Of a stretch of DNA of 64,000 nucleotides, positions 39,750-47,024 are shown piece after piece. A program made the translations under genes and the position numbers. Source of the stretch: Pandoraea sp. ASV26 (GTDB lineage Bacteria; Pseudomonadota; Gammaproteobacteria; Burkholderiales; Burkholderiaceae). Numbering within the stretch: the first letter of the stretch is position 1; every line of letters begins with the position of its first letter. Where the stretch lies: positions 1-64,000 of the forward strand of contig NZ_JAELTP010000020.1 in the NCBI RefSeq assembly GCF_016428915.1, written 5' to 3'. The notes beneath the pieces were generated by a model that searched no databases, was not told where the DNA came from, and saw only the letters and a program-made list of their open reading frames with translations.

Positions 39750-40940
39750 ATGTCCCGACAATCGCCCCCCAAACGTCTCGCCACCCGCTTAGTCAAGGGC
39801 GGCACGCATACCACCGTCGTCGGCGGTCGCGCCGTCAATCCGCCCGTGGTGCGCGCGTCCACCGTGTTGTTCGACACGATGGACGACATGAACGACGCGC
39901 GCCGACGTCGCGGCACCGAGCGCATGTTCACTTACGGCGCACGCGGCAATCCGACCGGCTTCGCGCTGGAGGATGTCGTCGCCGAGCTGGAAGGCGGTTA
40001 TCGCACGCGACTCTTCCCGACGGGACTCGCGGCGATCTCGATGGTGTTTCTTGCCTACGTGCGTCCGGGCGATCATGTGCTGATCTCGGACTGCGTGTAT
40101 CAGCCGCTGCGCCACTTCGTGGAGACGTTCCTGAAGCCGTGGGGTGTGCACGTCACATACTTCCGTGCGGATGGCAGCGATGCCGACGAGCACATCACGG
40201 CGCGGACCAAGATGATTTACGTGGAGACGCCGGGCTCGCTCGTCTACGAGTTGTGCGACATTCCGGCGCTGGCCGATCTGGCACACCGTCACGGCGCGTT
40301 GCTTGTGGCGGACAACACGTGGGGCTCGGGCGTGCAGTGCCGTCCGCTCATGTTGGGGGCCGACGTCTCGGTCATGGCTGCGACGAAGTACCTTAGCGGC
40401 CACTCGGACGTCATGATGGGGACCGTCACCACGACGCAGGAGGTCTGGCAAACGCTCTCCACGATGGCCGACGCGCAAGGCGTAGCGGTGAGTCCTGACG
40501 ACGCCTATCTCGTGCTGCGCGGCACGCGCACGCTGGCAGCCCGTTTGCAGATGCATGAGCGTCACGCGCTGGAGATCGCGCATTGGCTCGGGAGTCTTCC
40601 GGATGTCGCGCGCGTGTTCTGCCCTGCGCTGCCGACGCACCCGGGGCACGCGTTGTGGCAACGGGATTGCCTTGGCACGAACGGCCTGATCTCGTTCGAG
40701 TTCGCCAATGCCACGACGGCGCAGGCGGAGCGCTTCGTCGACGCGCTCGAACTGTTCGGCATCGGGGCATCGTGGGGCGGCTTCGAGAGTCTGGCGACGG
40801 TGACGAACGTGGCGGGCACGCGCACGCGCGAAGATTGGTCGACGGCAGGACCGATCGTGCGTCTGCACATCGGTCTGGAAGATCCGCAGGATCTGATTGC
40901 CGACATGACGTCGGCGCTTGAGCAGGTGTTCGGGCGGTGA
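39750..40940 (+). CDS. metC: Cystathionine beta-lyase (PLP-dependent)
   Basis: The product is 396 residues from the ATG at 39750 (MSRQSPPKRLATRLVKGG); the ATG at 39717 would add 11 residues, and neither has a clear ribosome binding site. The Cys/Met metabolism PLP family is clear: FTYGARGNPTGFALEDVVAELEGG, HGALLVADNTWGSGVQCRPL, and the PLP lysine in MAATKYLSGHSDVMMG, then SWGGFESLA and IVRLHIGLEDPQDLIADM. It cleaves cystathionine or cystine to homocysteine/thiocysteine, pyruvate and ammonia. Downstream of rhodanese and dioxygenase genes it probably works in cyst(e)ine catabolism as well as methionine synthesis. Confidence 0.93.
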   Translation: MSRQSPPKRLATRLVKGGTHTTVVGGRAVNPPVVRASTVLFDTMDDMNDARRRRGTERMFTYGARGNPTGFALEDVVAELEGGYRTRLFPTGLAAISMVFLAYVRPGDHVLISDCVYQPLRHFVETFLKPWGVHVTYFRADGSDADEHITARTKMIYVETPGSLVYELCDIPALADLAHRHGALLVADNTWGSGVQCRPLMLGADVSVMAATKYLSGHSDVMMGTVTTTQEVWQTLSTMADAQGVAVSPDDAYLVLRGTRTLAARLQMHERHALEIAHWLGSLPDVARVFCPALPTHPGHALWQRDCLGTNGLISFEFANATTAQAERFVDALELFGIGASWGGFESLATVTNVAGTRTREDWSTAGPIVRLHIGLEDPQDLIADMTSALEQVFGR

Positions 40941-40991
40941 GGTTTCTGGGTGTCTGAGCGCGTGAGCGCCTGAGCGTCAGTTGTCGGTACG

Positions 40992-41987
40992 TCAGGGCGT
41001 TGGTGGGTTCGCGTCGATGAATCGGGCGATGGTTTCGAGGACACCGGGGGCGAGCGGCAACGAGGCATCGCCGTAGGTCCGGATGTTTGCTGCCCGGTCG
41101 TCAGTCGTTACCGTCTTCAAGACATGGTTCGTGTCTGGCAACAGCGAGAGCGTGGCGGACGGTTGCGCTCGCTTGAGCTGTTGCGCATCCGCCGTGCTCA
41201 CTTGCAGATCGCGCTCACCTTGCACGATCAATATCGGCACCCGCACCTGCGCAATCAGCTTCGCGGGGTCTTGCGCGAACAAGCTCATCAGAAAGCCCTG
41301 CACCGCCGTATTGAATAGCGGTGCGAGCGGTGCCGGCAGGGTGGAGACGTCCACTCGTTGCCCTCGCGTGAGCGAACGAATGGCGGTGTCGCCGGCGTCG
41401 GCGATGGCAGCGTTCGCGGGATTGGCGTGAAGCTGCTCGCTCAGCACGTCACCGAGCGGCCGTCCCGCTGTCGACACGAGACTCAGACCACAGACCGAAT
41501 CGGGAAGGCGCGCCACAGTGGCGAGCGCGATCAATCCGCCTTCACTGTGTCCGAGCAGCCAGACGCAGCGCGCGCCGGTCATCGTGCGAATCGTATCGAT
41601 CCAAGATCGCGTGTCGTGCACGTAGTCGTCGACGATGACAGCGTTGGGATCTGCTACGGCGTTCGCGCTACCGAACATCCCCCGCTTGTCGATACGGACG
41701 CTGCCGATGCCGTGTTGCGCGAGTCCGTCAGCGAGGCGCTGATACGGGGCTGCGCGCACGCCGAGCGGATTATTGCCGTCGCGGTCCGTGGGCCCGGAGC
41801 CGGGAATGATGAGCACCGTTGCGTGGCTATCTGCCGGGGCCTCGAAGGTGCCCGCGAGCGGACCTTGCAGGCCGTTCGGACCCGGTGCATGAATTTCCGT
41901 CGACATGGCCGCGACGGCGACCGCGGCAAATGACGCCGCGAAGGCGGTAGCAAGACCCAAGGCGAACGGCAGAACGGACTTCATCAT
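40992..41987 (-). CDS. Secreted alpha/beta hydrolase
   Basis: The product is 331 residues with an N-terminal signal peptide (MMKSVLPFALGLATAFAASFAAVAVAA). The alpha/beta-hydrolase fold shows an oxyanion-type IIPGSGPTDRDGN loop near residue 62, the nucleophile elbow GHSEGG and a late aspartate-histidine pair (IVQGERDLQVS; LPDTNHVLK). Such proteins are usually esterases or peptidases of unknown substrate. It is convergent with metC (51 bp) and follows the class C beta-lactamase gene on the same strand. Confidence 0.88.
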   Translation of the reverse strand: MMKSVLPFALGLATAFAASFAAVAVAAMSTEIHAPGPNGLQGPLAGTFEAPADSHATVLIIPGSGPTDRDGNNPLGVRAAPYQRLADGLAQHGIGSVRIDKRGMFGSANAVADPNAVIVDDYVHDTRSWIDTIRTMTGARCVWLLGHSEGGLIALATVARLPDSVCGLSLVSTAGRPLGDVLSEQLHANPANAAIADAGDTAIRSLTRGQRVDVSTLPAPLAPLFNTAVQGFLMSLFAQDPAKLIAQVRVPILIVQGERDLQVSTADAQQLKRAQPSATLSLLPDTNHVLKTVTTDDRAANIRTYGDASLPLAPGVLETIARFIDANPPTP

Positions 41988-42025
41988 CGGCGGAGCGGCG
42001 AGCAGTCAGAACACTGCGGAAGATA

Positions 42026-43255
42026 TCACTCCCGCGATGCGCTGGCCGGGCTGGAGCTGCCGTCGAGCGTCGTGAGGATGTGATGTGCCGCGCGGATGCG
42101 CTCGTCCATCGGGTAATTCTTGTTCGCAAGGAGCACGATGCCCATCTGCTTTGACGGGACGAACGCCACGTAGGCGCCGAAGCCGTTCGTCGATCCCGTC
42201 TTGTTGATCCAGGCGACGGGCGTCGGCGCGATCGGTGGCGAGAGTTCACGCGCGGGCGTGGGTTCATACGCCATGTGATTCGAGTTGCCTTCGAGCAGCG
42301 CATCGACGCCGACCGGATACGGATACTGTTCCCAGATCAGATCCTGCGTCATGGGCTTGTCGAAGAAATAGCCGGTGTGTGTGGCGTGGATGGCCTGTTG
42401 CAGCGAGTTGTCGGCTACCGGATGTCCGAGGTTGGCTTGCACGAACTTCAGCAGGTCGCTCGCGGTGGTTTTCACGCCGTAGGCTTCTTGCTCGAACACG
42501 CCCGGTGTGATGCGAACGGGCTTGCCATCCTTCCCGTAGCCCCACGCATAGTTCGCCTTCTGGTTGTCCGGCACTTGAAGATAGGTGTGCTTAATGTCGA
42601 GTGGCTTGAGCACGTGCTGATTCATCAGCGTCGAGAAGTCGCCGTGCATGGCGCGTGCGGTGATCCAGCCGAGCGCGCCGATGCTGACATTCGAATAAGT
42701 GCGCACGGTGCCGGTCGGCTGTGCCGGTTTCCACGTCTTGAAATACTGGAGGATCTGGTTGGTGTTGCGGATGTCGTCGGGCACTTGAAGCGGCATGCCG
42801 CCGGTGGTGTGGGTGCCGAGGTTCAGCAGCTTCACGTCGCCAAAGGGCGTGCCTGCGAGTTCGGGCACGAAGCGGCTGGTTTTGTCGGTGAGCGAGAGTG
42901 CGCCGGTGGTTTGCGCGTAGGCGGCGAGCGTTGCCGTGAAGGTCTTGCTGACCGAGCCGATTTCGAACAGCGTGTCGGTCGTGACGGGTTTCTTGGCCGC
43001 TTTGTCTGCTAAGCCGTAGTTGAAGACGTAGGTGTGCCCGTCGAAGATGATGCCGACTGCCATACCCGGAACGTTCTGCCGAGCCATGAGCGGGGTAATG
43101 GTCTTGTCGACGAGCGATTTGATTTCGGCTTGCCGGGGATCGGCGGATAGCGCGGCACCGGGCTCGGCAGCGTAACTGCGGGCACTGAACGCCATCCAAC
43201 CAATGGCGGCTGTCGCCGCGATCGCGGCAAAAAGGGTGAGGTGGGGTTTGGTCAT
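42026..43255 (-). CDS. ampC: Class C (AmpC-type) beta-lactamase
   Basis: The product is 409 residues from the ATG at 43255; the upstream TTG at 43261 would add two residues. A signal peptide (HLTLFAAIAATAAIGWMAFSARSYA) leads to the catalytic serine motif SVSK, the YSN motif (RTYSNVSIGALG) and the KTG triad (NKTGSTNGFGAYVAFVP). HTTGGMPLQVP and DKTSRFVPELAGTPFGDV are AmpC-like. It hydrolyses cephalosporins in the periplasm in this family. No ampR-like regulator is adjacent, so expression may be constitutive. A 9-bp tandem repeat lies upstream. The sequence confirms the fold but not the spectrum. Confidence 0.93.
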   Translation of the reverse strand: MTKPHLTLFAAIAATAAIGWMAFSARSYAAEPGAALSADPRQAEIKSLVDKTITPLMARQNVPGMAVGIIFDGHTYVFNYGLADKAAKKPVTTDTLFEIGSVSKTFTATLAAYAQTTGALSLTDKTSRFVPELAGTPFGDVKLLNLGTHTTGGMPLQVPDDIRNTNQILQYFKTWKPAQPTGTVRTYSNVSIGALGWITARAMHGDFSTLMNQHVLKPLDIKHTYLQVPDNQKANYAWGYGKDGKPVRITPGVFEQEAYGVKTTASDLLKFVQANLGHPVADNSLQQAIHATHTGYFFDKPMTQDLIWEQYPYPVGVDALLEGNSNHMAYEPTPARELSPPIAPTPVAWINKTGSTNGFGAYVAFVPSKQMGIVLLANKNYPMDERIRAAHHILTTLDGSSSPASASRE

Positions 43256-43382
43256 CGACAAACATCTCCGTGTGGGGGCTCAACAGGCACACCAGACTCA
43301 GCGAGCGATGCAGTATCGCTGTGAAGGCGGCGAGCTATGCCCCGAAGCGTAATCGCAAATAGGCGCTTACTTGCGATGTGGC

Positions 43383-43418
43383 GATGTAACCGATGTAACC
43401 GATGTAATGGATGCAACG
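43383..43418. repeat. 9-bp tandem repeat upstream of ampC
   Basis: Four consecutive 9-bp units, GATGTAACC, GATGTAACC, GATGTAATG and GATGCAACG, occupy 43383-43418 between ampC and the secreted-protein gene. The array is about 130 bp upstream of the ampC start. Copy-number change would alter spacing in the ampC promoter region. Confidence 0.85.
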
Positions 43419-43494
43419 GGGGCGGGTGCAGAAGGCGCGAGTGCAACATCATGCATAGCGCCTATTGATACGAGCATCCCTATGCGGCCGTTAT

Positions 43495-43911
43495 CTATTC
43501 GAATGTCAGGCGAACGTCCTTCAGCACGTCGACAGCTCCCCATTGGAACGAGCAGGTTCGTGCAATTTCGACACCAATCATTTTTCCGCCCAAGGATTGT
43601 TTTTCACTGACGGGTAAACATCCGCCAGTGATCTTGACGACCGCGCCAGCGCTGGCGGTTCCCGTTGCCGGGAACTCCACGGCAGCATCTTCGGGCACTC
43701 GATGCGAGAGGACGATATCCTCAACATAATCATCAGGCAGCGTGAAGATGACTGTGTTATCGACGATGAGCGTGTAGTAGTCGTGCGAGAACTGGCCGGA
43801 ATTCACGCAGATCTTGCTGGCGTGACCATTCAGGTTCTGGCTCTCGCACTTGACGGATGCTGCGGCAGGGGCGGCAAGAAGGCAGACTAACAACGGGAGG
43901 TATTTGCGCAT
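43495..43911 (-). CDS. Small secreted protein, function unknown
   Basis: The product is 138 residues with a signal peptide (MRKYLPLLVCLLAAPAAA, cleavage before SVKCESQ). Mature residues contain four Cys, probably two disulfides (KCESQNLNGHASKIC; GGCLPVSEK; RTCSFQWG), and the rest is beta-rich. It is probably periplasmic. It sits at the edge of the CDI immunity array but lacks the NTGA start seen there, and its composition is nearer the host average. I recognise no family. Confidence 0.7.
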   Translation of the reverse strand: MRKYLPLLVCLLAAPAAASVKCESQNLNGHASKICVNSGQFSHDYYTLIVDNTVIFTLPDDYVEDIVLSHRVPEDAAVEFPATGTASAGAVVKITGGCLPVSEKQSLGGKMIGVEIARTCSFQWGAVDVLKDVRLTFE

Positions 43912-43970
43912 GGAAGTATTCTAAATACGAGCACTTTGTGGATCGCATACTGCGCCAACGATGGGGGCGG

Positions 43971-44201
43971 TCATGCGATATCGGTCCTCTTTACGTGCCT
44001 TGGCAAAACGGCAACGCAAAAATATAGACAGATGACAGAGGTCACGGCGAATAGACCAAGGAGGATGGATTTATCGTCTACGTGAAGAACCCGGCGTGCA
44101 GCCACAACAGCGATCCCGCCCCAAAAGACGCTGGAGCAAAAAAATGCGCCCCCAACTATGAGTACAAGGCGGACGGCTTGAGTGATGTGCGCAATGTTCA
44201 T
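43971..44201 (-). CDS. Orphan CDI immunity-like membrane protein (module 7)
   Basis: The product is 76 residues with two TM segments (LVLIVGGAFFCSSVFWGGIAVV and ILLGLFAVTSVICLYFCVAVL) and a basic end (RHVKRTD). The start reads ATGA (44201-44198), as at the other immunity genes of this array, and the preceding frame ends NDLRDFRK with its TGA overlapping this ATG. Size, topology and position match CDI immunity proteins. Homology to the other modules is weak, so it may belong to a different toxin. No preceding toxin gene remains intact. Confidence 0.5.
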   Translation of the reverse strand: MNIAHITQAVRLVLIVGGAFFCSSVFWGGIAVVAARRVLHVDDKSILLGLFAVTSVICLYFCVAVLPRHVKRTDIA

Positions 44202-44246
44202 TTTCTGAAATCACGGAGATCATTGATAACCGTGATGCTCTTCGAG

Positions 44247-44519
44247 TCACTCCGTACCTCTGTATTTATCACGATCGTCCCGATCAATTTCATAGGTTTT
44301 TCGCTCTATCTTGTAATTGTTTTCAAATGGCTTCAAGTTGTGACGATTCGACATTTCCGAATAGGTTCCCACTGCCGTTGTGATCATTCCGATTGTTAGG
44401 CCGATAAACATTGAAATACCAACTAGTAGTATGTAAGAGGCGGCGGAAATAGCGATTCCGAGAGCCCACAATAAAATTCGGAAGTGAGGGGTTAAGTTTC
44501 CGTTTTGTATAATCTTCAA
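44247..44519 (-). CDS. Orphan CDI immunity-like membrane protein (module 6)
   Basis: The product is 90 residues from a TTG at 44519 (TTGA). TM segments are ILLWALGIAISAASYILL and ISMFIGLTIGMITTAV, followed by a charged tail (YKIERKTYEIDRDDRDK). It is clearly homologous to the pseudogene at 44631-44891 (GNLTPHFRILLWALGIAIS against GNLSS-stop-FRLLILVGIAIA; both share ENNYK/DNNYR). The TTG start and absence of a ribosome binding site suggest a decaying gene. No intact cognate toxin precedes it. Confidence 0.5.
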   Translation of the reverse strand: MKIIQNGNLTPHFRILLWALGIAISAASYILLVGISMFIGLTIGMITTAVGTYSEMSNRHNLKPFENNYKIERKTYEIDRDDRDKYRGTE

Positions 44520-44630
44520 TTGTTTATTTATTCATCGGCGAAAACGTAAAGGTGATAGCTACTCCCGTTCTATTTCTTGAGAGTTACATCGCTGGACGAA
44601 AATAAAGATCGAGATAAGGCCGTTCAACGT

Positions 44631-44891
44631 TTATCTTGCTTTTTTAGGTGGAGTGCGGTCGGTATCGCGATCCCTCCTGTAGTTATTATCAAAGGATTTA
44701 ATCTTCAGAAGTTTGGCGCGACTCGTCATTCCACCGAAAAGCGCCACTGCGAATCCAGTCAACAGGAGAAGGCGAGCCCAAATAACGGTAAAATCGAGCT
44801 CAATGGCTGCAACGGCAATGGCAATGCCAACGAGGATGAGTAACCGAAACTACGAACTCAGGTTCCCATCTTCAATGAATTTAATATTCAT
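44631..44891 (-). pseudogene. Immunity paralogue broken by an in-frame TAG (module 5)
   Basis: From the ATG at 44891 (after AGGAGAAAGACA) the frame reads MNIKFIEDGNLSS, hits TAG at codon 14, then continues FRLLILVGIAIAVAAIELDF to KKAR and TAA at 44631. The downstream residues align with the protein at 44247-44519, so one base change inactivated an 86-residue two-TM protein. The ATG is in ATGA context like its neighbours. Confidence 0.75.
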
Positions 44892-45008
44892 TGTCTTTCT
44901 CCTGTTGCGCCGCTCTAATGGCTCCTTTGCAAAGTTATGATGCTAGCGCACTAGATCTGATCTTGATATATCGAATCTATCTGGCATCAATTAAATTAAT
45001 GGCGATTG

Positions 45009-45233
45009 CTATAATCGATCTCTGATTTTTAGATATTGTGCGACTGCAAAAACACAGAAGACTGAAGCTAATAGGGAGCCATTAAGAAGCACATCTTCAA
45101 GATCATGCCAGTCCCATAGGTAAATTCCGCCATAAAAAAACCCCGCCATGTAAACAACCGTAAATTTTATGGCTGCTACTCCGAGAATTGAGATGACGAA
45201 GGCATAAATAAAGAGAAACACCAGCCGATTCAT
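45009..45233 (-). CDS. Orphan CDI immunity-like membrane protein (module 4)
   Basis: The product is 74 residues with TM segments VFLFIYAFVISILGVAAIKFTVVYMAGFF and LLASVFCVFAVAQYL, and a basic end KIRDRL. The segment LEDVLLNGSLLASVFCVFAVAQYLKIR resembles IKDVMARGTFLAISFIFIAWINRIR of the pseudogene at 46353-46586. The start is ATGA, with a preceding open tail ending MHGKI whose TGA overlaps the ATG. It is probably a two-TM immunity protein whose toxin has been lost. Confidence 0.55.
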   Translation of the reverse strand: MNRLVFLFIYAFVISILGVAAIKFTVVYMAGFFYGGIYLWDWHDLEDVLLNGSLLASVFCVFAVAQYLKIRDRL

Positions 45234-45439
45234 ATTTTTCCATGCATATCGTTCATGCGAATTAATTTTTCCGGTGATTTTGCGAACCCATTAGGCATTT
45301 TTTTGTCCGTTGTGGGCAATCTTTAGTGCTAATTTTCTAGATTCTGCCGGGATGCCTAAGTTGCGTTATTTTGTATGAGCGGTAAATGTTGGTGGCGTGA
45401 TTGTCAGTCAAAGATTATTTGGTCGAATTCGAGAGAATG

Positions 45440-45658
45440 TTAAGATTTTCTGATATTCATCCATGCAATGAAAGTGTACGCAAAGGATATAATTGCCACT
45501 AGTTTGGCGATTGCCTTTGCATCGGCAATTCCAATTGAGTAGCTATCAATATTTTTGAGATAAATATTCAATCCGATTGTTGTGAGCCAAATCAGGGTGC
45601 ACGTAATTGTCCATGTGAAAACAGAAAAAATGAAAATCTTAAGAAGTTTTGTTGTCAC
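45440..45658 (-). CDS. Orphan CDI immunity protein (module 3), paired with orphan CT
   Basis: The product is 72 residues from a GTG at 45658 that overlaps the orphan CdiA-CT stop as GTGA. TM segments are IFIFSVFTWTITCTLIWLTTIGLNI and LVAIISFAYTFIAWM, and it ends NIRKS. It resembles the CdiI at 46794-47024 and the module 2 pseudogene (TFIAWMNIRKS against IFIAWINRIRQ). With the orphan CT it forms a toxin-immunity cassette that could be recombined into cdiA. Confidence 0.65.
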   Translation of the reverse strand: MTTKLLKIFIFSVFTWTITCTLIWLTTIGLNIYLKNIDSYSIGIADAKAIAKLVAIISFAYTFIAWMNIRKS

Positions 45659-46117
45659 TTTTCAATATCCTGGATTTTGGTATTTGTAATTATCTTATTT
45701 GCGGCTTCTTGCGCCGAACTGCCTGCAAATGTTGCGCCAATAGCTGCGCTATTGTTCGGGATAAAAATGTTGTGGCCGCTGCCCGACCAAATACCAAAAT
45801 CTGACCATTTTCCAGAGTTGTTAATCGTTGGCTTAATTATGGATTTGACTATCTTTCCAATTACCTTGCCAGCGCCATAACCCAAGCTCGACAACGCGCC
45901 GCTTTCCAAAGCCGAGCCCGCGACATTATTGGTTTCTCCATGCAGATAGTTGTTGATAGCCGTGGTTGTTGCCCCACCGAGTGCATTGATGATTACATTT
46001 TGGATCCACCCAGCCGACGCTCCAGCCGCGCCTGTAACGTACGCCCCCGCCACATTCACCGGATTGATGTTGCCTTTCTGAAAATATTGAGAAACGGCGT
46101 TGATGGCTGCGCTTATT
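45655..46117 (-). pseudogene. Orphan CdiA C-terminal toxin fragment
   Basis: About 153 codons (SAAINAVSQYFQKGNINPVNVAGAY to TKIQDIEK) are homologous to the last 150 residues of CdiA. Shared landmarks are QKGNINPVNVAGAY, INNYL and SGALSSLGYG. A 31-bp stretch (46052-46082) is identical to 47418-47448 of cdiA. The fragment lacks the upstream 200 residues of the CT and any start codon fitted to secretion. The frame stays open upstream to 46149, through the junction with a fragment of the central CdiA region. It overlaps the module 3 immunity gene by 4 nt. Confidence 0.8.
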
Positions 46118-46322
46118 GCCCCGAGTACCTGCCCCGCTGAACTTGCCAGCTATTCTGGTCGAGCGTAACCGGTGTCGCGATAGCGCCTACGGCCGACACC
46201 GCGCTACATTAGTTTTTAAGAGGTCCACCGACGAGTCGCTCAGATCCGCGCGAGACATGATCTGCGCTTGCGGGCTTATCGATGTTACGGTGTTGGTCGA
46301 GGCCATGCCCGTGTAACTCGTA
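46118..46322 (-). pseudogene. Fragment of the central CdiA region, fused out of frame to the orphan CT
   Basis: This stretch is a diverged copy of 51961-52181 in cdiA (residues about 1399-1471). It reads TSYTGMASTNTVTSISPQAQIMS against TSYTGVAVANTVTSISPQAQIMS. It carries a 1-bp deletion near codon LLKTN and a 15-bp in-frame deletion, and in its own frame ends RYSGQ-stop exactly where the toxin fragment begins. It marks a collapsed second cdiA copy or a recombination scar. Confidence 0.75.
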
Positions 46323-46352
46323 GCCCCAGCTTTGCGCTAGGTTTACGGCTTG

Positions 46353-46586
46353 CTATTGCCTTATGCGATTTATCCAAGCGATGAAAATAAAAGAAATTGC
46401 GAGAAAAGTCCCTCTTGCCATCACATCTTTTATATTTGCAGAAGCAATCAGTATTTAAAAACCCAGTTCATCAGGGCGTCCCTGGGATAGCAGGCAATTC
46501 GTCATTAGGCCGATAAGCCATGCAACATACATCCCAGCAAGGAAAATTCCCCGTGTGCCAACGAACGCAATAGCCCAACGGCTCAT
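46353..46586 (-). pseudogene. Immunity paralogue broken by an in-frame TAA (module 2)
   Basis: From the ATG at 46586 the frame reads MSRWAIAFVGTRGIFLAGMY, continues to PDELGF, meets TAA at codon 44, and carries on in the same frame through ILIASANIKDVMARGTFLAI to NRIRQ and TAG at 46353. It aligns across its length with the active cdiI (MTRWFLAIIFTW; two TMs; KKIR end). One substitution explains the inactivation. The ATG is in ATGA context with a toxin-like tail upstream. Confidence 0.75.
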
Positions 46587-46660
46587 TTATCATTTGCCAT
46601 GTCGGCCAGCGTGATAAGTGCAACTCCAAAGTCAAAACTTATATTTGTATACTCTAAAAA
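46583..46660 (-). pseudogene. Residual toxin tail ahead of immunity module 2
   Basis: A 25-codon open tail (FLEYTNISFDFGVALITLADM, ending ANDK) directly precedes the module 2 ATG, its TGA overlapping as ATGA. Its composition is protein-like, and its position equals that of the toxin end in the intact cdiA-cdiI pair. It is probably the last piece of a deleted CdiA-CT. It is too short for certainty. Confidence 0.4.
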
Positions 46661-46793
46661 TTATGTAAGGTGTTTTTAATCCTCCGCTGCGGATTCTTAG
46701 CGGGATCAAAAATCGGATCGACAGAGCCCTCTAGTCAAGTAACATTGCCGAGCGAAATTCCGGCCGGCCTCGTGGAGGTTTTGGATGCCATCC
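46661..46793. other. Spacer between cdiI and the module 2 debris
   Basis: About 130 bp following the cdiI stop. It includes CCTCCGCTGCGGATTC, a short imperfect hairpin (ATCCTCCGC/GCGGAT) followed by mixed sequence, which might be a weak terminator of the cdiBAI transcript. No coding capacity is seen. Confidence 0.35.
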
Positions 46794-47024
46794 CTAGCGT
46801 ATTTTTTTAGATATAAAAATTGATAAAATGGCGATAGAGCATATCGTTCCTTTTACAAAAACACTCTTTTCGTTAATGGATAGAAATAGGTTTTCTAGGC
46901 TTAGCTGCTGCATGCAGCCGTGTGAAAGAATGCACTTCATTATCAACCCGAATATCCAGACGACATAGAATCCTCCGACACAAACAACCCATGTGAAAAT
47001 AATGGCCAAAAACCAGCGTGTCAT
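46794..47024 (-). CDS. cdiI: CdiI immunity protein (module 1, cognate to CdiA)
   Basis: The product is 76 residues with TM segments FLAIIFTWVVCVGGFYVVWIFGLI and ICSIAILSIFI and a basic end SKKIR. Its ATG overlaps the cdiA stop (ATGA), the usual linkage of a CDI immunity gene. Immunity proteins neutralise the cognate CdiA toxin in the cell that makes it. An integral-membrane immunity protein is typical of toxins that act at the inner membrane. It is homologous to the broken and orphan copies downstream, so the array grew by repeated acquisition or duplication of related modules. Confidence 0.8.
   Translation of the reverse strand: MTRWFLAIIFTWVVCVGGFYVVWIFGLIMKCILSHGCMQQLSLENLFLSINEKSVFVKGTICSIAILSIFISKKIR

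Noticed and set aside
44577-44843. 88-codon plus-strand ORF in the immunity array
   Set aside because: It is the reverse of the nonsense-broken immunity pseudogene at 44631-44891, whose frame shows clear homology to its neighbour.
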